A DNA stretch of 64,000 nucleotides from Silurus meridionalis (Eukaryota; Chordata; Actinopteri; Siluriformes; Siluridae). Below, one piece after another: positions 18,317-31,177 of the stretch (within the stretch, counting starts at the first letter, position 1; each line of letters starts with the position of its first letter). The stretch spans positions 13,596,889-13,660,888 of the forward strand of contig NC_060896.1 of assembly GCF_014805685.1 (NCBI RefSeq), written 5' to 3'. The notes beneath the pieces were generated by a model, which saw nothing but the letters and a program-made list of their open reading frames with translations, was not told the origin of the DNA and did no database searches. A program made the position numbers and the translations under genes.

Positions 18317-19669
18317 CACACACGGTATTCTGTAGAATACTGTATTGTGTTTAAAAATGCAAATATATCACATACCACTTCCTTCTCTTGTGCCTGCTAA
18401 GAATACGCCGGCAGCCACGGGTTTATTAAGAAAAGTAATGTGAGAGCAATTACTTTTGTCCGTTAGAGAAGTGTTCAGGGTTTGAGGTTAAGACATCATC
18501 TTCTAAGTGTTGCTGCTTTAGATGGTGTGCGTTATGTGAAACCAATGAAGCATAGCTTTGTTTTAGTTTATTGTAAATAAGTAAGTGTGTACGTGTATGT
18601 GTGAGTGTGTGCTGTGGTGTTAGCGGAAGAAATGAGTAACTTCTGACTACAAACGCAGAGACAGAAACAAAATGGCAGTCAATCACAATGCATTAAGCAC
18701 ACAGATTAATTCAAATGACGGCTGACATTCATGCAGCAATGCTTTCTGCATATGTGCACACCCTCACACAAGATAGTCAAGACAGTGTCAAGACAGAGCC
18801 AGCATCAGCTTTACTTCAATTTGCTTTAGAAGAAAGAGGGAAAAGCCCTCCTCTCTTCATGTCAACATTTGAATTGGACGCCATTCTCTAACAACCTCAG
18901 GCCTGCTGTGGTTTTTGGCAAAAATGAACAACTCTTGCCATTTTTAGCACGAGAGGTTTATCTTGGCCAGCTCTTTCAGTCTTGTGTCTACAAATGTTCA
19001 GTCTGTCTCATTGAGAGGAAGATCAATGTTGTTGTTTCAGGCTGGCATCAGCAACAAAATACAGTAATACAACACATATTCAATGTTACTAGTGAAATGT
19101 TGATCAAACAGTTACTCTGCTGCAAAATAAATCCTACTTAGCATGCTCTTCCTATCTTATACTGAGTTAATATATAATTTTTTTTTATGATCTTTAAAAA
19201 AGTCTCATATTCTATTCCTCTCCACCAGCTCCAACCATTTACCTAAAATCATTACAGACATCACACTATAGTCTGCAGATGCACCTTTGGCTTATAATGT
19301 CTGGAGTCATTACCCCCCTAAACATTCACAGTAGTTGATAATGAACTTCTTATAGAAACTCAAAAAAAAAGTATGTCTTACCAACGAAGAATAAAAGTCT
19401 TGGCATATACTCATTGAGGCATAAGAGTCATCACACATTCAAGTAAGCATATGCATTATATCATAAATAATAATTAAATCAAAATCACAAATAATCAAGT
19501 AGGTTTTTATGGTCATTACAGCCATATGTAGTTCCTGCAGGACCAAAGTACTACATAATATATATAATATAGAAACAAAGTTTGTCCATAAAATAGCATA
19601 TGCTCTACATGCAAACATTATATTTAATATTTAGCAGCAATTTGTGCAAATAGTTTCAGTAAAGTGTAT

Positions 19670-19671
<2 letters not shown>
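18313..19671. other. Non-coding sequence, nothing recognised
   Basis: No exon, RNA gene or transposon end is visible. The sequence is AT-rich throughout. Confidence 0.45.

Positions 19672-19716
<45 letters not shown>
19672..19716. repeat. (GT)n microsatellite
   Basis: About 22 GT units. Confidence 0.95.
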
Positions 19717-19726
<10 letters not shown>

Positions 19727-22289
19727 CCAGAACCCCATGTACTGTACAACGGCTTACATAGGGGTACAGCTGTATAAACAAAGTAATATTTAAAGTATTG
19801 GCCCACACCATTGCCTAAAACATTTCCAGTGCTTTCACTGACCAATTTAAATGTATTTTGCTAATGTATAAACACATTTATAACTTAAATCTTGCAGCAC
19901 ACTTAAAAAAGTCTAAAAACAGAGGCAGAGTTTACCACAGTGTTACATCACCTTTTTAAGGAGTTGGAAGCAGAATATACACAATTTTGAAATTTTATGA
20001 AAGTAGAGTTGTTTTTTTATACAAGACTTCAGCTGCTCAACAGTCCAACAGCAACAGTGGTTGCTGCAGTGCCTTTACCTTTCCTGTGCACCATACATTT
20101 TCAATAGGACATCTGTGTGAAGGCCAGGTATTCACACACACTCTGTGAATAGGAAGCCATGCTGGATCTGAAATGGCATTGTCTTACAGAATCAATTATG
20201 GACTTCCCAGACAAAACCATCGTCTTAATGGCAGGGTATGCCTCTTTAAAATCCATACCCATACCTTGGGCACTGATAACGCACTGATGCAACCCTAGTC
20301 CTTGACAGATGTTGGCTTTTGAATGTTTTACTGCTGAGAGCAGTATAAGGGGTTCGTTTTGTGCAAGTTGCAGACACCAATAATACCAATGAGTAAATAT
20401 AAGTAACTGCGTGTTTGTTTTGTTACTCACAAAAAAAGGCATTACAGTGTCTTCCATATAGGCTGCTTGGTATTACATCAAAAATCCTGGCAGGTATTGA
20501 TCAGAAAAAAAGGCCATATTTGAAGTAAGTTTGCTAAACCACACGGCACCAAGACAATTACATATTTTTGAAACCTTACTTATTTTTTATGATAATAATG
20601 AGTATGATATTCTTATAATATCAAGTTATATCAAGAATATCAAGAATATATTCTTAGCATAATTATGAACTGAATGTTATTTAATGACTATTAAATAATA
20701 CAAACATTTCATATTCAAAAATTCTGTTTATAGTTTAGATCAAATCCTATTTTAAATGATTTGCACTGCACTTAAAACATTTCTGATCCCTAAAAAATAT
20801 TTCCAAGCTCCTTTTCTACAGACAAAAAGAGGACAGACCTTGTGTTCTGTAAAATCAAATAAAAAAGTCTGTGCCGGTGTTAGAACACATCATAGTCATC
20901 CTCCCACTTTCTTGAATTGCCAGGCTGCCTCTCGGTGCGGCTGTGACATTTCTCATGGCCATCAAAGCAGAGTGCCAGAGAAGGCCACCAGTCAGAAATA
21001 AAATAACAGGACGATTTTTCTTCCAATCCCATTCGTATTCTTCAGATTTATCACTTTCCAACCTTGACAAGTCATGTCTGAATCGTTCAAATGGCAGAGA
21101 ACCATTGAGCAGGCAAATGCTTTTCGTGTTTTCTCAATCCCTCTCAGGTCCTTTGATACTTCTGAGTAAGGCAATATCTTTTATGTTAGTAAATTAGATT
21201 CGAAGGTCACAGCGCTTCATGTCGCTGTCAAAAAAATTATGTGGAATGTTGTGAACCTTTTCTTTCCATCATTCATTCTCTACCCTGTCTTTTTCCTCTG
21301 TCACCTTGCCCTCTCTAGACTCTCTGATTTTTGTATGTGCCTCAGGCAAGCGTATGTATTAACACATGAGGATGAATGTAAAGTCTTTGTAAATGCAAAT
21401 ATTGTGACTGTAGCTCATATAAACCTATAATAACTTACCTACTTTTTCAATAGACAATAGATTTCAATATTATGAAAGTTCAGAGTGGACTGATCTTATG
21501 GTCTTCTCTTTCGAGCGCTTTGTGTAACGATTTTAATTTTATTGGATTATTCCAAATATTTTAATAATTTCACCAGCTTTTTTCACATTAAAATTTTTTG
21601 TTGTAATGTCTGTCCTTTACAATTCTAGTCAGAAAGATAACTTGAGCTATTTATTAATTGACCCAATATGATAAAAGATAACATTTAGAAATAGTTCATG
21701 GAACCGTGAAAGACTCTCCAGAGAGTCTGAATTATAGACAGATTTGCAATGAAAGCTGCAATTTGTGCTACTGTTGCTCATTTGTGGGATCTAACAAGGC
21801 AGACTAACCTCTGCTTCTCACATACATCAATAAATCTTGGGCACTCAAGACTCAAGCCGGTTCACCAAAGGTCCTTCCGGTTCCTTTTGGTAGGTACCAA
21901 CTACTGCATACTGAGAATATTCCAAAAAACTCACAAGACAAGATCCAAATGCACTGACCCAATTTTCCAGAAATTTGGCCCTTATGAAAGTTGCTCAGGT
22001 CCTTAAGCTTGTCCATTTTTCCTGCTCCCAATACAACAACTTCAATATGTTCCATTTTTGCAATAAAAGCAAATCTAAAAATAAGAATTGTTTTTGCTGA
22101 TATTTCTTTATTATCTTTATTATTTTATTTACATTATAATCTCTTCTATTGGTGTTTAATATATATATACACATAAATGCTTACAATACAAGATCATGAC
22201 AATATATATACAATAAATTACATCAAATGTCTAAAATATTTAGATATTATGTTTGATATTCATATAATTATTATTATTCGTATAATATT
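19717..22289. other. AT-rich non-coding sequence
   Basis: No gene is recognised. A 118-codon open frame on the minus strand (20101-20457) has no family features that I can see. A small ATATCAAG-type direct repeat occurs at about 20620-20650. The rest is AT-rich. Confidence 0.4.
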
Positions 22290-22811
22290 CAGAGAGGGCA
22301 AAAGTACACAATTCAATTCAATTCAATTCATTTTTATTTGTATAGCGCTTTTAACAATGAACATTGTCTCAAAGCAGCTTTACACAGATAATGTGGTGAT
22401 TAAACGTAAATATGTTCTTTGTAAGTATGTTTGTCCCTGATGAGCAACTGTGGCAAGGAAAAACTCCCCGAGATGCCATAAGGAAGAAACCTTAAAGAGG
22501 AACCAGACTCAAGAGGGAACCCATCCTCATCTGGGTTGCACCAAATGTCCATTTGAAGCAGATATACAATGTTGCGGGGTACAGTGATGATAATCAGAAG
22601 CAAACTGTATTCCTGAGTCAGTGTAGCAGACTGTTGACATTAACTACAGTCCAATCCATCCTCAAAGCACCCGTTCTTACTCCGGAATTACATGGAACCA
22701 CCCAAGGTGTTGATGAGAGATCGTCCCAAGCTGCACAGAAGTGTGAAGATCCACGGAGGGGAGAGGGGCAGGAACAGTGGTCACTGGAGCCTCAGGAGCA
22801 TGTTTAACTCG

Positions 22812-22815
<4 letters not shown>

Positions 22816-22861
<46 letters not shown>
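22816..22861. repeat. (GA)n tract inside L2 copy A 3' UTR
   Basis: About 22 GA units on the plus strand ((CT)n in element orientation). The same tract sits at the same place in copy B (47282-47327), so it came with the element. Confidence 0.95.
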
Positions 22862-22866
<5 letters not shown>

Positions 22867-23382
22867 TGACAGGAAGAGAAGGATATGGATTATTAAGTGT
22901 CCCTATTGGTGTATGAAAGTTAATGTCACTGTGCAGTTTGGACTCCGGCAAGACTCGCTATGGCAGCATAACTAAAAGGGAGAACCAGAAGGTAACACAG
23001 ACATGAGGGATCTCTGGGATGAGGCGACCCACCACACCACCATCAACAAACCCGGTGAGCGTGTGAATGTGAGGGGCGACAGCATACAAATATACCAGTT
23101 CACCAAACACTCTATATCCATGCTCCTCAGATCTGAGCCTTTACCTAAGAAAAATCTACTGATAAAAGGCTTGACTAAATAAATAAGTTTTCAACCTCGA
23201 CTTGAACACTGAGACTGTGTCTGAGTCCCGAACACTGGTTGGAAGGCTGTTCCATAACTGTGGGGCTTTATAAGAGAAAGATCTGCCCCCTGCTGTAGTC
23301 TTCATTATTTGAGGAACCAACAGATAGCCAGCACCTTTTGATCTAAGTAGGCGTGGAGGATTATACTGGTACAGGAGTTCAC

Positions 23383-24182
23383 TCAGATACTGCGGTGCGA
23401 GACCGTTAAGTGCTTTATCGTCAGTAGTAGTATTTTATAATCAATGCAAGATTTAATTGGGAGCCAGTGTAGACTGATTAAAACAGGGGTGATGTGGTCA
23501 TATTTCCTAGATCTAGTGAGGACTCTTGCTGATGCATTCTGAACTAACTGAAGCTTATTTATGCACTTACTCGCACACCCAGACAGTAAAGCGTTACAGT
23601 AGTCTAATCTAGAAGTAACAAAAGCATGAACTAGTTTTTCTGCATCCTGTAACGACATCATATTTCTAATTTTAGCAATATTTTTAAGGTGAAAGAAGGC
23701 GATCCTGGTGATATTATTCACGTGAGACTCAAAGGAAAGACTCGGGTCAATAATCACACCAAGGTCTTTGACAGCCGTACACGCTGAAACAGAAACACCA
23801 TCCAGAGATGCTACGTAATCGGAAAGTTTACTTCTAGCTGCATGTGGTCCTAGAAAAAGTACTTCCGTCTTATCTGAGTTGAGCAGAAGAAAGTTATTAA
23901 GCATCCACTGTCTAATGTACTTTACACACTTCTCAACATTGTTAAGCTGATCTCGCTCATCTGGCTTTGCTGAAATATACAGCTGTGTGTCATCAGCATA
24001 GCAATGGAAGCGAATCCCATGTTTATGAATGATTTCACCAAGAGGCAGCATATATAAAGAGAAAAGCAGTGGGCCTAAGACAGATCCTTGAGGAACACCA
24101 AACTTTACCTCATAGAGTGTGGAGAACTCACCATTTACATCAACAAACTGATAGCGATCAGTCAAATAAGACCTGAGCCAAG
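23383..24182 (-). pseudogene. L2 reverse transcriptase fragment, copy A
   Basis: The frame encodes the C-terminal part of a non-LTR reverse transcriptase. It starts in the finger/palm region, continues through the [13 protein letters not shown] motif and the catalytic YADDTQLY box, then the thumb-side segment ending [11 protein letters not shown]. Near 23420 a one-base deletion relative to copy B (GACGATAAAG against GACGTATAAAG) shifts the frame and ends it early. The endonuclease and N-terminal RT parts are missing through 5' truncation. It is not functional. Confidence 0.88.
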
Positions 24183-24385
24183 ACACACATTCTTTACTTA
24201 AGTAGAAGTACAGATACTTATGTTTTAAAATACTCTGGTAAAAGTTGAAGTACTGGCTATACTTTTTTACTCAAGTTAAAGTAAATAATCTTGGGCTCTG
24301 ACATGTACTTAGGTAAAAAGTAGCCATCAGCTTCTACCTGTTTTAGTGTCACGCTGGAAACTGGACGTCACGTCATATTATTATT

Positions 24386-25373
24386 AAGGCTGTCAATGGT
24401 TTAAAATATTTAATCGCGATTAATGGCATGATTGTCATTAGTTAACTAACATTAAATGTAACTTACTCATACGTTCTTATCTGTTATAAATGTACCTTAA
24501 ATTAATACTTTTCAAACGTTTTTAATACTCTAAACACCAAAGACATGGACAAATATTGATTCTTTATCCAAATGTATGTTTATTATAAGTGAAACCATAC
24601 TCAATGTAGAACATAAAGACAAAATTTTCTTGCTAAATTTTGAAAGAAGTTATGGTGTTTTAAATTACGTAAATCATCAGGACACCAAGCGGAACCTTTG
24701 CTATGTTTCCACACAAACGGTTAAAGAGGTGATACCGGAACAACTGTACAACTTCTCACTATCATACGGATTACATAATCAAATCATTTGTTTATTTAAA
24801 AGTAGACATTTCAAGGTTTTTAATAATATATTTATTATGTCTGTAAGGCAAGTATTTACTGAGATTCAGGTTGTTTTATTTATGTGTGTGAAAAGAGATG
24901 ACAGAGAAGAGAGTGCATCCTGCCTGTTTTCTTTATTTTACAAAAGCACAGAGTTTAGTTGTTATTATGAGTGTATACAAATAAAACTAGATGCTGTATT
25001 GTATCGAGTCGAATGATGTATTGCTCATATTTGTTCGATAAAAAAAGACAGAGTAATTTAAGTTAGTTTCGGCATTATGAGGAAAAAAATTCACAAAACT
25101 GTAAACAGTTAATTGTGTGCATCATGGCGGATTTGGGTGCTGATTTAAGACTTGGTGCATCATTAAAACAAATATTTACCGATTAAAAATTTATTTCGGT
25201 GGGGTTTATTTATTTATTTTTGTATATCTGAATAAAGAAAGGACGTCGTGAATAAACGTATATTTTATATAAATGTATATTTTTAATAAAAATGCTCAAA
25301 CAGAAATGGGCTCATTAATAAAATGAATGCCGTTTAAATTAATTTATGTAAACGCATTAATTTTGACAGCCCT
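24386..25373. mobile_element. Non-autonomous hAT-like element
   Basis: The left end AAGGCTGTCAATGG and the right end, inverted as AGGGCTGTCAAAATTAATGC, give a roughly 12-bp imperfect inverted repeat around about 988 bp. Both ends carry the TTAA/GCGATTAA-rich subterminal pattern of a common vertebrate hAT family. A 146-codon open frame inside (24576-25016) shows no transposase motif I recognise. Flanking 8-bp duplications are not evident. The element is inserted in the old repeat described at 22290-25714. Confidence 0.55.
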
Positions 25374-25774
25374 AATTAATATATTAATTCCAAACAAATT
25401 TCAAATGTTGTTATCTAATGAATGAATCCAGGCTGAACATCCACCACATAGAACACAAGCAGAGAAAAGATGATGATGATCAGGTGATCAGGAATGTCTC
25501 TGTCTCATCCACGTTACCCCCAGGCTTCTTGTTGCCTGTTCTGACTGCTCATTGTTAGCTTCGGAAACTAGTCTACATCTGTGGTGTGTGAGAACCAGAA
25601 AATGATACACCAGTGGTAGATTGAAAAAGCCATGCAATGACAAGAAACAGGTTGATTGGCTGAAAACGGCGTGCAGTGAGAAGAAGAAATAGTGACATTT
25701 CACCAAATAGATTCCAAAATTTATATTTGTGAGAATTCTCAAGAATTTCACTGTCAACATTCTCTGCTTACAAA

Positions 25775-25778
<4 letters not shown>

Positions 25779-25840
<62 letters not shown>

Positions 25841-25850
25841 GTGTGTGTGG
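25779..25850. repeat. (TG)n microsatellite
   Basis: About 30 TG units, a TT break, then a few more. Confidence 0.96.
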
Positions 25851-26918
25851 CTTTTGTTTTTTGTCAAAATATAGACTAAGACCAAGTCAAACTGATTAGA
25901 TGCAGCACACCCTTGGAAAACCCGTTCTGTTTACAGAGGAAGTCATTGATTTACTTTAGCAGAGCCAATTCACTTGTAAAAGGCATTTTATTCGCCTCTT
26001 CTATGTTGGAGCAGGAACTCCACTTTGTAATTTTTACAGCGAATAAAGTGTAGCACAGAGAAACAAGACACAATCACACTTCATAACACACTCATGTGGA
26101 TGCTAGAAATGGCCTAGCACACCAGAAGAATTATAAAAAGCTCCACCTCAGCAGAAAAACAGATTACATATTTTCTCAGAGTTTGAATATTTGAGTGGAG
26201 ACACAGCCACCGAGTGAAGTGCTTATTATAATCCAGGCTATTATTGTTTGGAATGATGGAAAGTTTAAACTAGCTATGGCCAGCAGCTGTTTGACTGAAA
26301 ACTTGAAAGTGAAAAATACGAGTGTCATGGTTTTTGTCAGCTTTGCAACCTGAACAACAGACAACAAATTGTGTGTGTGTCTGTGTGTGAAAGACACAGT
26401 GACAGAGGTAGAAAGAGAGGAGAAGAGTTAGCTATAGTGACAACACTGGATAGATTACCTAATATGGACTGAGCATGTGATTAGACTCCAGGGTCGCTGG
26501 CTAAGTCACTCCGAGTTCAGTGTCTGGCCTTTCAATTATTCATCAAGGTATTGCTTGGGATGTAACCTCATTTGGAGCGGGCTTTGGGGCCAGGCCATGT
26601 GTTGTTAACACTACGCTATGATCAGATTAACCACAGGGAGGACTGCCAAGGGGAAGCCACACTGTGATGCCTGGCACAGGGCTGGGAGCCACTGACTGGA
26701 TTGCATTTAGCACAGCTACAACTGGCCTTCTGACGCCCATTTCATGCTGCGTTGGCCTGGGTAGAGTCGGTCTGGTTAACGCTTGTCACATTTCAGCTCC
26801 TGTCAACAGTCTGAGCTGAGCACTGAGATTTAAAAGAGAGACCAAAAGGAATGAAAGGACATGTGGCTGAGGAGCTTTGGAAGGAGAAAGTGCACCAGCT
26901 GAGCTCATTAATGAGTTT

Positions 26919-26952
<34 letters not shown>

Positions 26953-29900
26953 TCAGTTTGTACCTGTAATGTGCATGTTGGCCCTACTATCACACTTCTC
27001 TCATACCACTGAGATGATGGCAGGACACATCAGGTTAGTTTTCAGTGAACCACATCTAGAATCTGCACTGAACAGAATGCAGTGCAAGACAATGACATCT
27101 TAGTGATTGAATATATGGTAGCCTGAATATAGTCATATTTATGTCAAATTGATTTATGTAAATTTCCTATTATAACATTAAATATACCAAATATAAGATT
27201 TTTAAGTTTATTATATGCAATTGATGCTCAATTTAAGCTTGTTCTATTCAAAAGCTTTTCTTTTATTTCTAAAGAAAAGCAAAGTATCTCCCAGTAGAAT
27301 CGCTACAACACTACAAACATAAATTATTAAATATATTTAATCATTTCCAGAAATAGGTTTAATGATCATGTATTTGGTTTATCCGGTTGTATATTTGATT
27401 TATTTGCTTTAGTGTAAGATATTGTAAAATGATATTTTTGCCGCATGCAGCACATATTTTGTGCCACACACTAGATAGTAAATATTAAAGCATAGCCATT
27501 ACAGCTTTTTCTTTTATCTGTGTCATATGCTGCTGGCAGACTGGCTTGGTATGCAAGTGGACTGATTAAAACTGAGTTATTCTAACTTGACACCAACAGA
27601 AGGTGCCTTGGCAGAAGGAACTGCCTCCAATGTGAACATTTGCTAAACCTGTTGTCTTATAAAAAAGGTTTCTTGCTGAACATGCACCAGTATCCATAAC
27701 CCAAATACCTACCCCTTACCAAATCCTTAGAGAACCTTTTGCACAGAAACCAAAAAACAGATCTCAGGTTATTTCACTAAAACTGGATGGTGTCCAGACA
27801 AGATTAATGCTTCAGTCATAGTGTGAGGACACCATAGTGAGATACTGTAGAGCCAATTCGCTGCATGAAGGAAGTGTTCCAGATCCCCAACACAGGATGT
27901 TTACATTTCAGTTCCTCCTGCGTGTGTTTGTTTGTGTGTCTGTGTTAGAGTCTTCACGCTGTAATCTAATGAAATGCTAAAAACCCATCCTGCCTTGTTT
28001 TCATGGGCTCTGAATCATTTTCCTGCCATATGTGGACTAAACCAATATGGAGAGGCGTAACAAATGTCACCCTTATTTATCTACCTGCCCCTACACCTTC
28101 CTACAAGTTATGAAAAGCCATTTCTCTGACTCATACGCCGACTCTAGGGAATATGTCTTACAGATTCATTAGATGCTATTTAAATGTTCACACCCGTCTC
28201 TTCCCATCAGTCTGAAATGGTTTGTGCGATGAAACACAGGCGCTCTCTTGCGCAAATTACTTTCCCATCAACCTCTCTGTCATGCAGATTCAGGTAATGC
28301 TAATGAACGGCGCTGCCATGGTAATGTGTGATGAATGGCACTTCCACGCCGCTTTAGATCTGTGACTCGGCCGTGTCATTTCCTGTTGTCTGAGCCGCTC
28401 GGCCCTCAAAGCCTGACATTGATCTCCACCATCTGCTCCTAAACAGGGGGACAAATTGCACATAGAGCCGTTCAATTTCCCCCACTGCCATTAAACACAA
28501 CTGATTCAATAGACAGAGAGAGCAGGAGAGCGATACACAGAGCAGACATGTGGGACCAATCTAAAAAGCACTACAGGAAAAGACTTCCCCCCGCCATATA
28601 ATTGATATGTGCTAACTCTTCCCAGAGTGACCAAAGGTGCTGGTTTGAGATTTGAGTTATTTTCAACAATGTGTTCTTCCTGGTTGCCAATTACACATAT
28701 TTAGGTCACACTGATCCTGGAATCAGCCCTCTCAACTCACGAATATGAGTCTCAATACAAAGATATGATGAGAGAGAATCCCACTGCTAAACAAGAGGTA
28801 AAACATACAAACGATTACCAGCCGTCACAGCATTGTATAGAACACTTTATCGTTCGCTCACCATATGGAACAGGAGATAAACATGTGAGCCTGATGACTA
28901 AAGCAGAAGTCCTTCTGAGCTCCGGTAGAGGCTCAATATTACACCCAGGAGTCCTACACAGATGTCTTGAAGAAGTGTAAGCAGATCCAGAGATCACATC
29001 CTGAAAAGGTCCTTAGACAGGAAGCATAAGCAGATGGAGCATCCTGTGTCATAAATAGTAGCCATGTTGTGAGCACACTGAAAGGACATTTTGCTTTATT
29101 GACAGTGATAGTTGATTTGTGAGATGTTTGTATATCACTCTGGATCATTTACAAACATTTTGTTTGTTTGTAGAAATTGTGTTTATGACCGAAATTGCCA
29201 AAGAAATGCTTGAAATGAGCGGGACAGACAGAAACAAGTAACAGATTCTTTCCTGCGACACCAAGAGCAGCACAACATAAGTAGCGCACGTAATAAATAG
29301 GGAAAGTTGAGTGTTGTTAAAAAAATGGTATGTGTAGGCCATGTTATATTTTTGCATGCATTACTTTACTTTTGGTTATGTGCTCGGCTCCAGTGCACAT
29401 TTAGCCCAATGCTTTTCATTGTTAATCTCAAAGAGAATTAAGTGTGGTTTATCAGTTTGGCAGAGCCATGTGCTATGCGCTGGTTAGCTCAGAGGCTTTT
29501 CCAAACAAAACCAATTCAGCGCACGCTCGGTCAGCTGTATTTTATACAGTATATTATACATTATTAATATTGAAACCAACTTTTCTCTCCATCTGCACCA
29601 TCATCATCATCATCTTCATCCAGACCCAATGATTTTTAATTGTTTAACATTTGCCTATATCTTTTGCATTAATCTATCACTGGGTTTTGTATGTGTAGAC
29701 AGTTTATTAAATTTATTTTACTATGTATACATGACGATTTTATTTTGATCTTTGTTAGATAAAACCAGTGTTTCAGTGGAGTGTCACTGTCTTGTTTATG
29801 ACTATTTGCATTGTCAAAGTCATCAGCTGGTTTGATTGGATGAGGTTTAGGCAAAATGAGCCAAGACCTTCCTCTGATTTTTAAGTTACAAATGAAATGG

Positions 29901-31018
29901 TTTCTGACTCAAATATTAAAATCTGAAATCTTTCGCCTGCCAGTTTCCACTGATACACCATGCCATTGCATGTCAGTGTGAAAAGCCTGTAAACACTGTG
30001 TCCAGCATCCTTCCTTTCTTTAAAATTCACACTGACAATCTAATTTGCAGACGATATATAATTACACTTGACATCTTAATGATAAATTTGAATCAAAATC
30101 AAATTAAATCAAAACTCTTTTACTACATTTGTAAAAGTATATAACACATCTTGATCACCTGAGACTATCTGGCTCAAGACATCATATTTTTAAAAGACAA
30201 TAAACAACAATATAAAATTGATGCAATTCTATGCAAAGTCTAACACATAGGCTACAACTGGACATGCTTTCCTACACTGTACAACAAAAGCCTTACAAAA
30301 CCCAAAAGTGAGAAATCACAAAGTGGATCTTGTTATTGTCAATGTTAGAACATAATTTCCCTTGCGCATCGCAATAACTTTCTCCCTCATCATCATGACC
30401 TCAGCTCTTCATATTGCGTACATATGGATTGGCATTTTATTTTACCTTAGCACTGCTCTCCTGCCCTTTCATTCTCTGTAGCTTTAAAATAGAATGTAAT
30501 ATCAGCTTTATTGAGTGTGCAGTGCCTTTGTTCCGGGATATGAAGGTAAACTGGGCCTTTTCGGGTGATGAATCACTCCAGAGGCCCGTTTGGGTGCCTG
30601 GCTTGTGTTAACGGCTTGTTCAGCGGGATACTCCTGGGTGGCTTGGCTCTTTTCAATTGCTACTCGGCACAATAAAGTGGTGAGAGCGCTATAATAACCT
30701 GGCAGGGGTTAGAGATGTGACAGCGCTGCCAATGATGCACAGAGCAGAGAGCAGTGACCCGGCCAGGATTATCTATGGCGGTGGGGTGGCAGACACTTGG
30801 AGATGGGGACTTTTATTATGGAGTGTTTTATTGCTCATGGGGGTAGGGGCTGACTGGCAGGGGAGGAGATGCAATAAAACAGGGTAGTAAAATATTGCAC
30901 CCAAGCTTCCAGTTGTCTAGTAACGGTGACAGAATTACTGTGAAGGGGAGGCGGGTGGCTAAGTGTGCACGGGTATGTGTCATATCTGTAAGTGTAGGGT
31001 GCATATATAAACAAGTGG
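25851..31018. other. Long non-coding stretch with candidate regulatory blocks
   Basis: No exon or RNA gene is recognised. A short GA tract lies at 26922-26949. Blocks 26440-26780, 28190-28510 and 30540-30830 are GC-richer and non-repetitive and contain TAAT, TGATGAAT and CAATTG motifs, so they are candidate conserved enhancers. The sequence between them is AT-rich and featureless to me. Confidence 0.4.
26922..26949. repeat. (GA)n microsatellite
   Basis: About 13 GA units. Confidence 0.93.
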
Positions 31019-31065
31019 CAGAGAGAGAGAGAGAGAGAGAGAGTATGTGGTGTTGTATGTATGTG

Positions 31066-31156
<91 letters not shown>

Positions 31157-31177
31157 CGTGCGTGTGCATGCGTGTGC
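31019..31177. repeat. Compound (GA)n ... (TA)n(TG)n(CG/TG) microsatellite
   Basis: About 12 GA units (31019-31043), a TGTATG spacer, about 16 TA units (31069-31100), then about 24 TG units passing into a GCGCGTGCGTGC variant tail. The alternating purine-pyrimidine TG/CG part is a potential Z-DNA former. Confidence 0.95.

Larger units (their letters stand above)
22311..24182 (-). mobile_element. 5'-truncated L2-clade LINE, copy A
   Basis: The minus strand holds the second half of an L2 reverse transcriptase frame, a 3' UTR with an internal (CT)n tract, the terminal segment AAAGCTGCTTTGAGACAATG and an (ATTCA)4-type tail at 22311-22330. The copy is cut off at its 5' end at 24182. A 4-bp target duplication (CACA) is supported by the uninterrupted target in the second copy of the host repeat near 40360. 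It is very similar to copy B at 45425-47825, so both are fairly recent. Confidence 0.88.
22290..25714. mobile_element. Old interspersed repeat (copy 1) carrying nested L2 and hAT-like insertions
   Basis: The sequence at 22290-22310 (CAGAGAGGGCAAAAGTACAC) plus 24183-24220 and 25398-25714 matches, piece by piece, the uninterrupted copy at 40351-40728. The continuity is broken by an L2 at 22311-24182 and by a hAT-like element at 24386-25373. Shared segments include CAAATGTTGTTA and AGGCTGAACATCCACCA. The left end resembles a hAT terminus (CAGAGxTGxCAAAAGTA), but no matching inverted right end is seen, so the class is uncertain. Confidence 0.65.

Noticed and set aside
20101..20457. A 118-codon minus-strand open frame
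   Set aside because: No recognisable domain and no splice or promoter support; could be chance or an old repeat.
24576..25016. A 146-codon open frame inside the hAT-like element
   Set aside because: It has no transposase motif, and its AT-rich composition makes a chance frame likely.
29484..29494. TTAGCTCAGAGG resembling a tRNA A box
   Set aside because: No B box follows at tRNA spacing and the sequence cannot fold as a cloverleaf.
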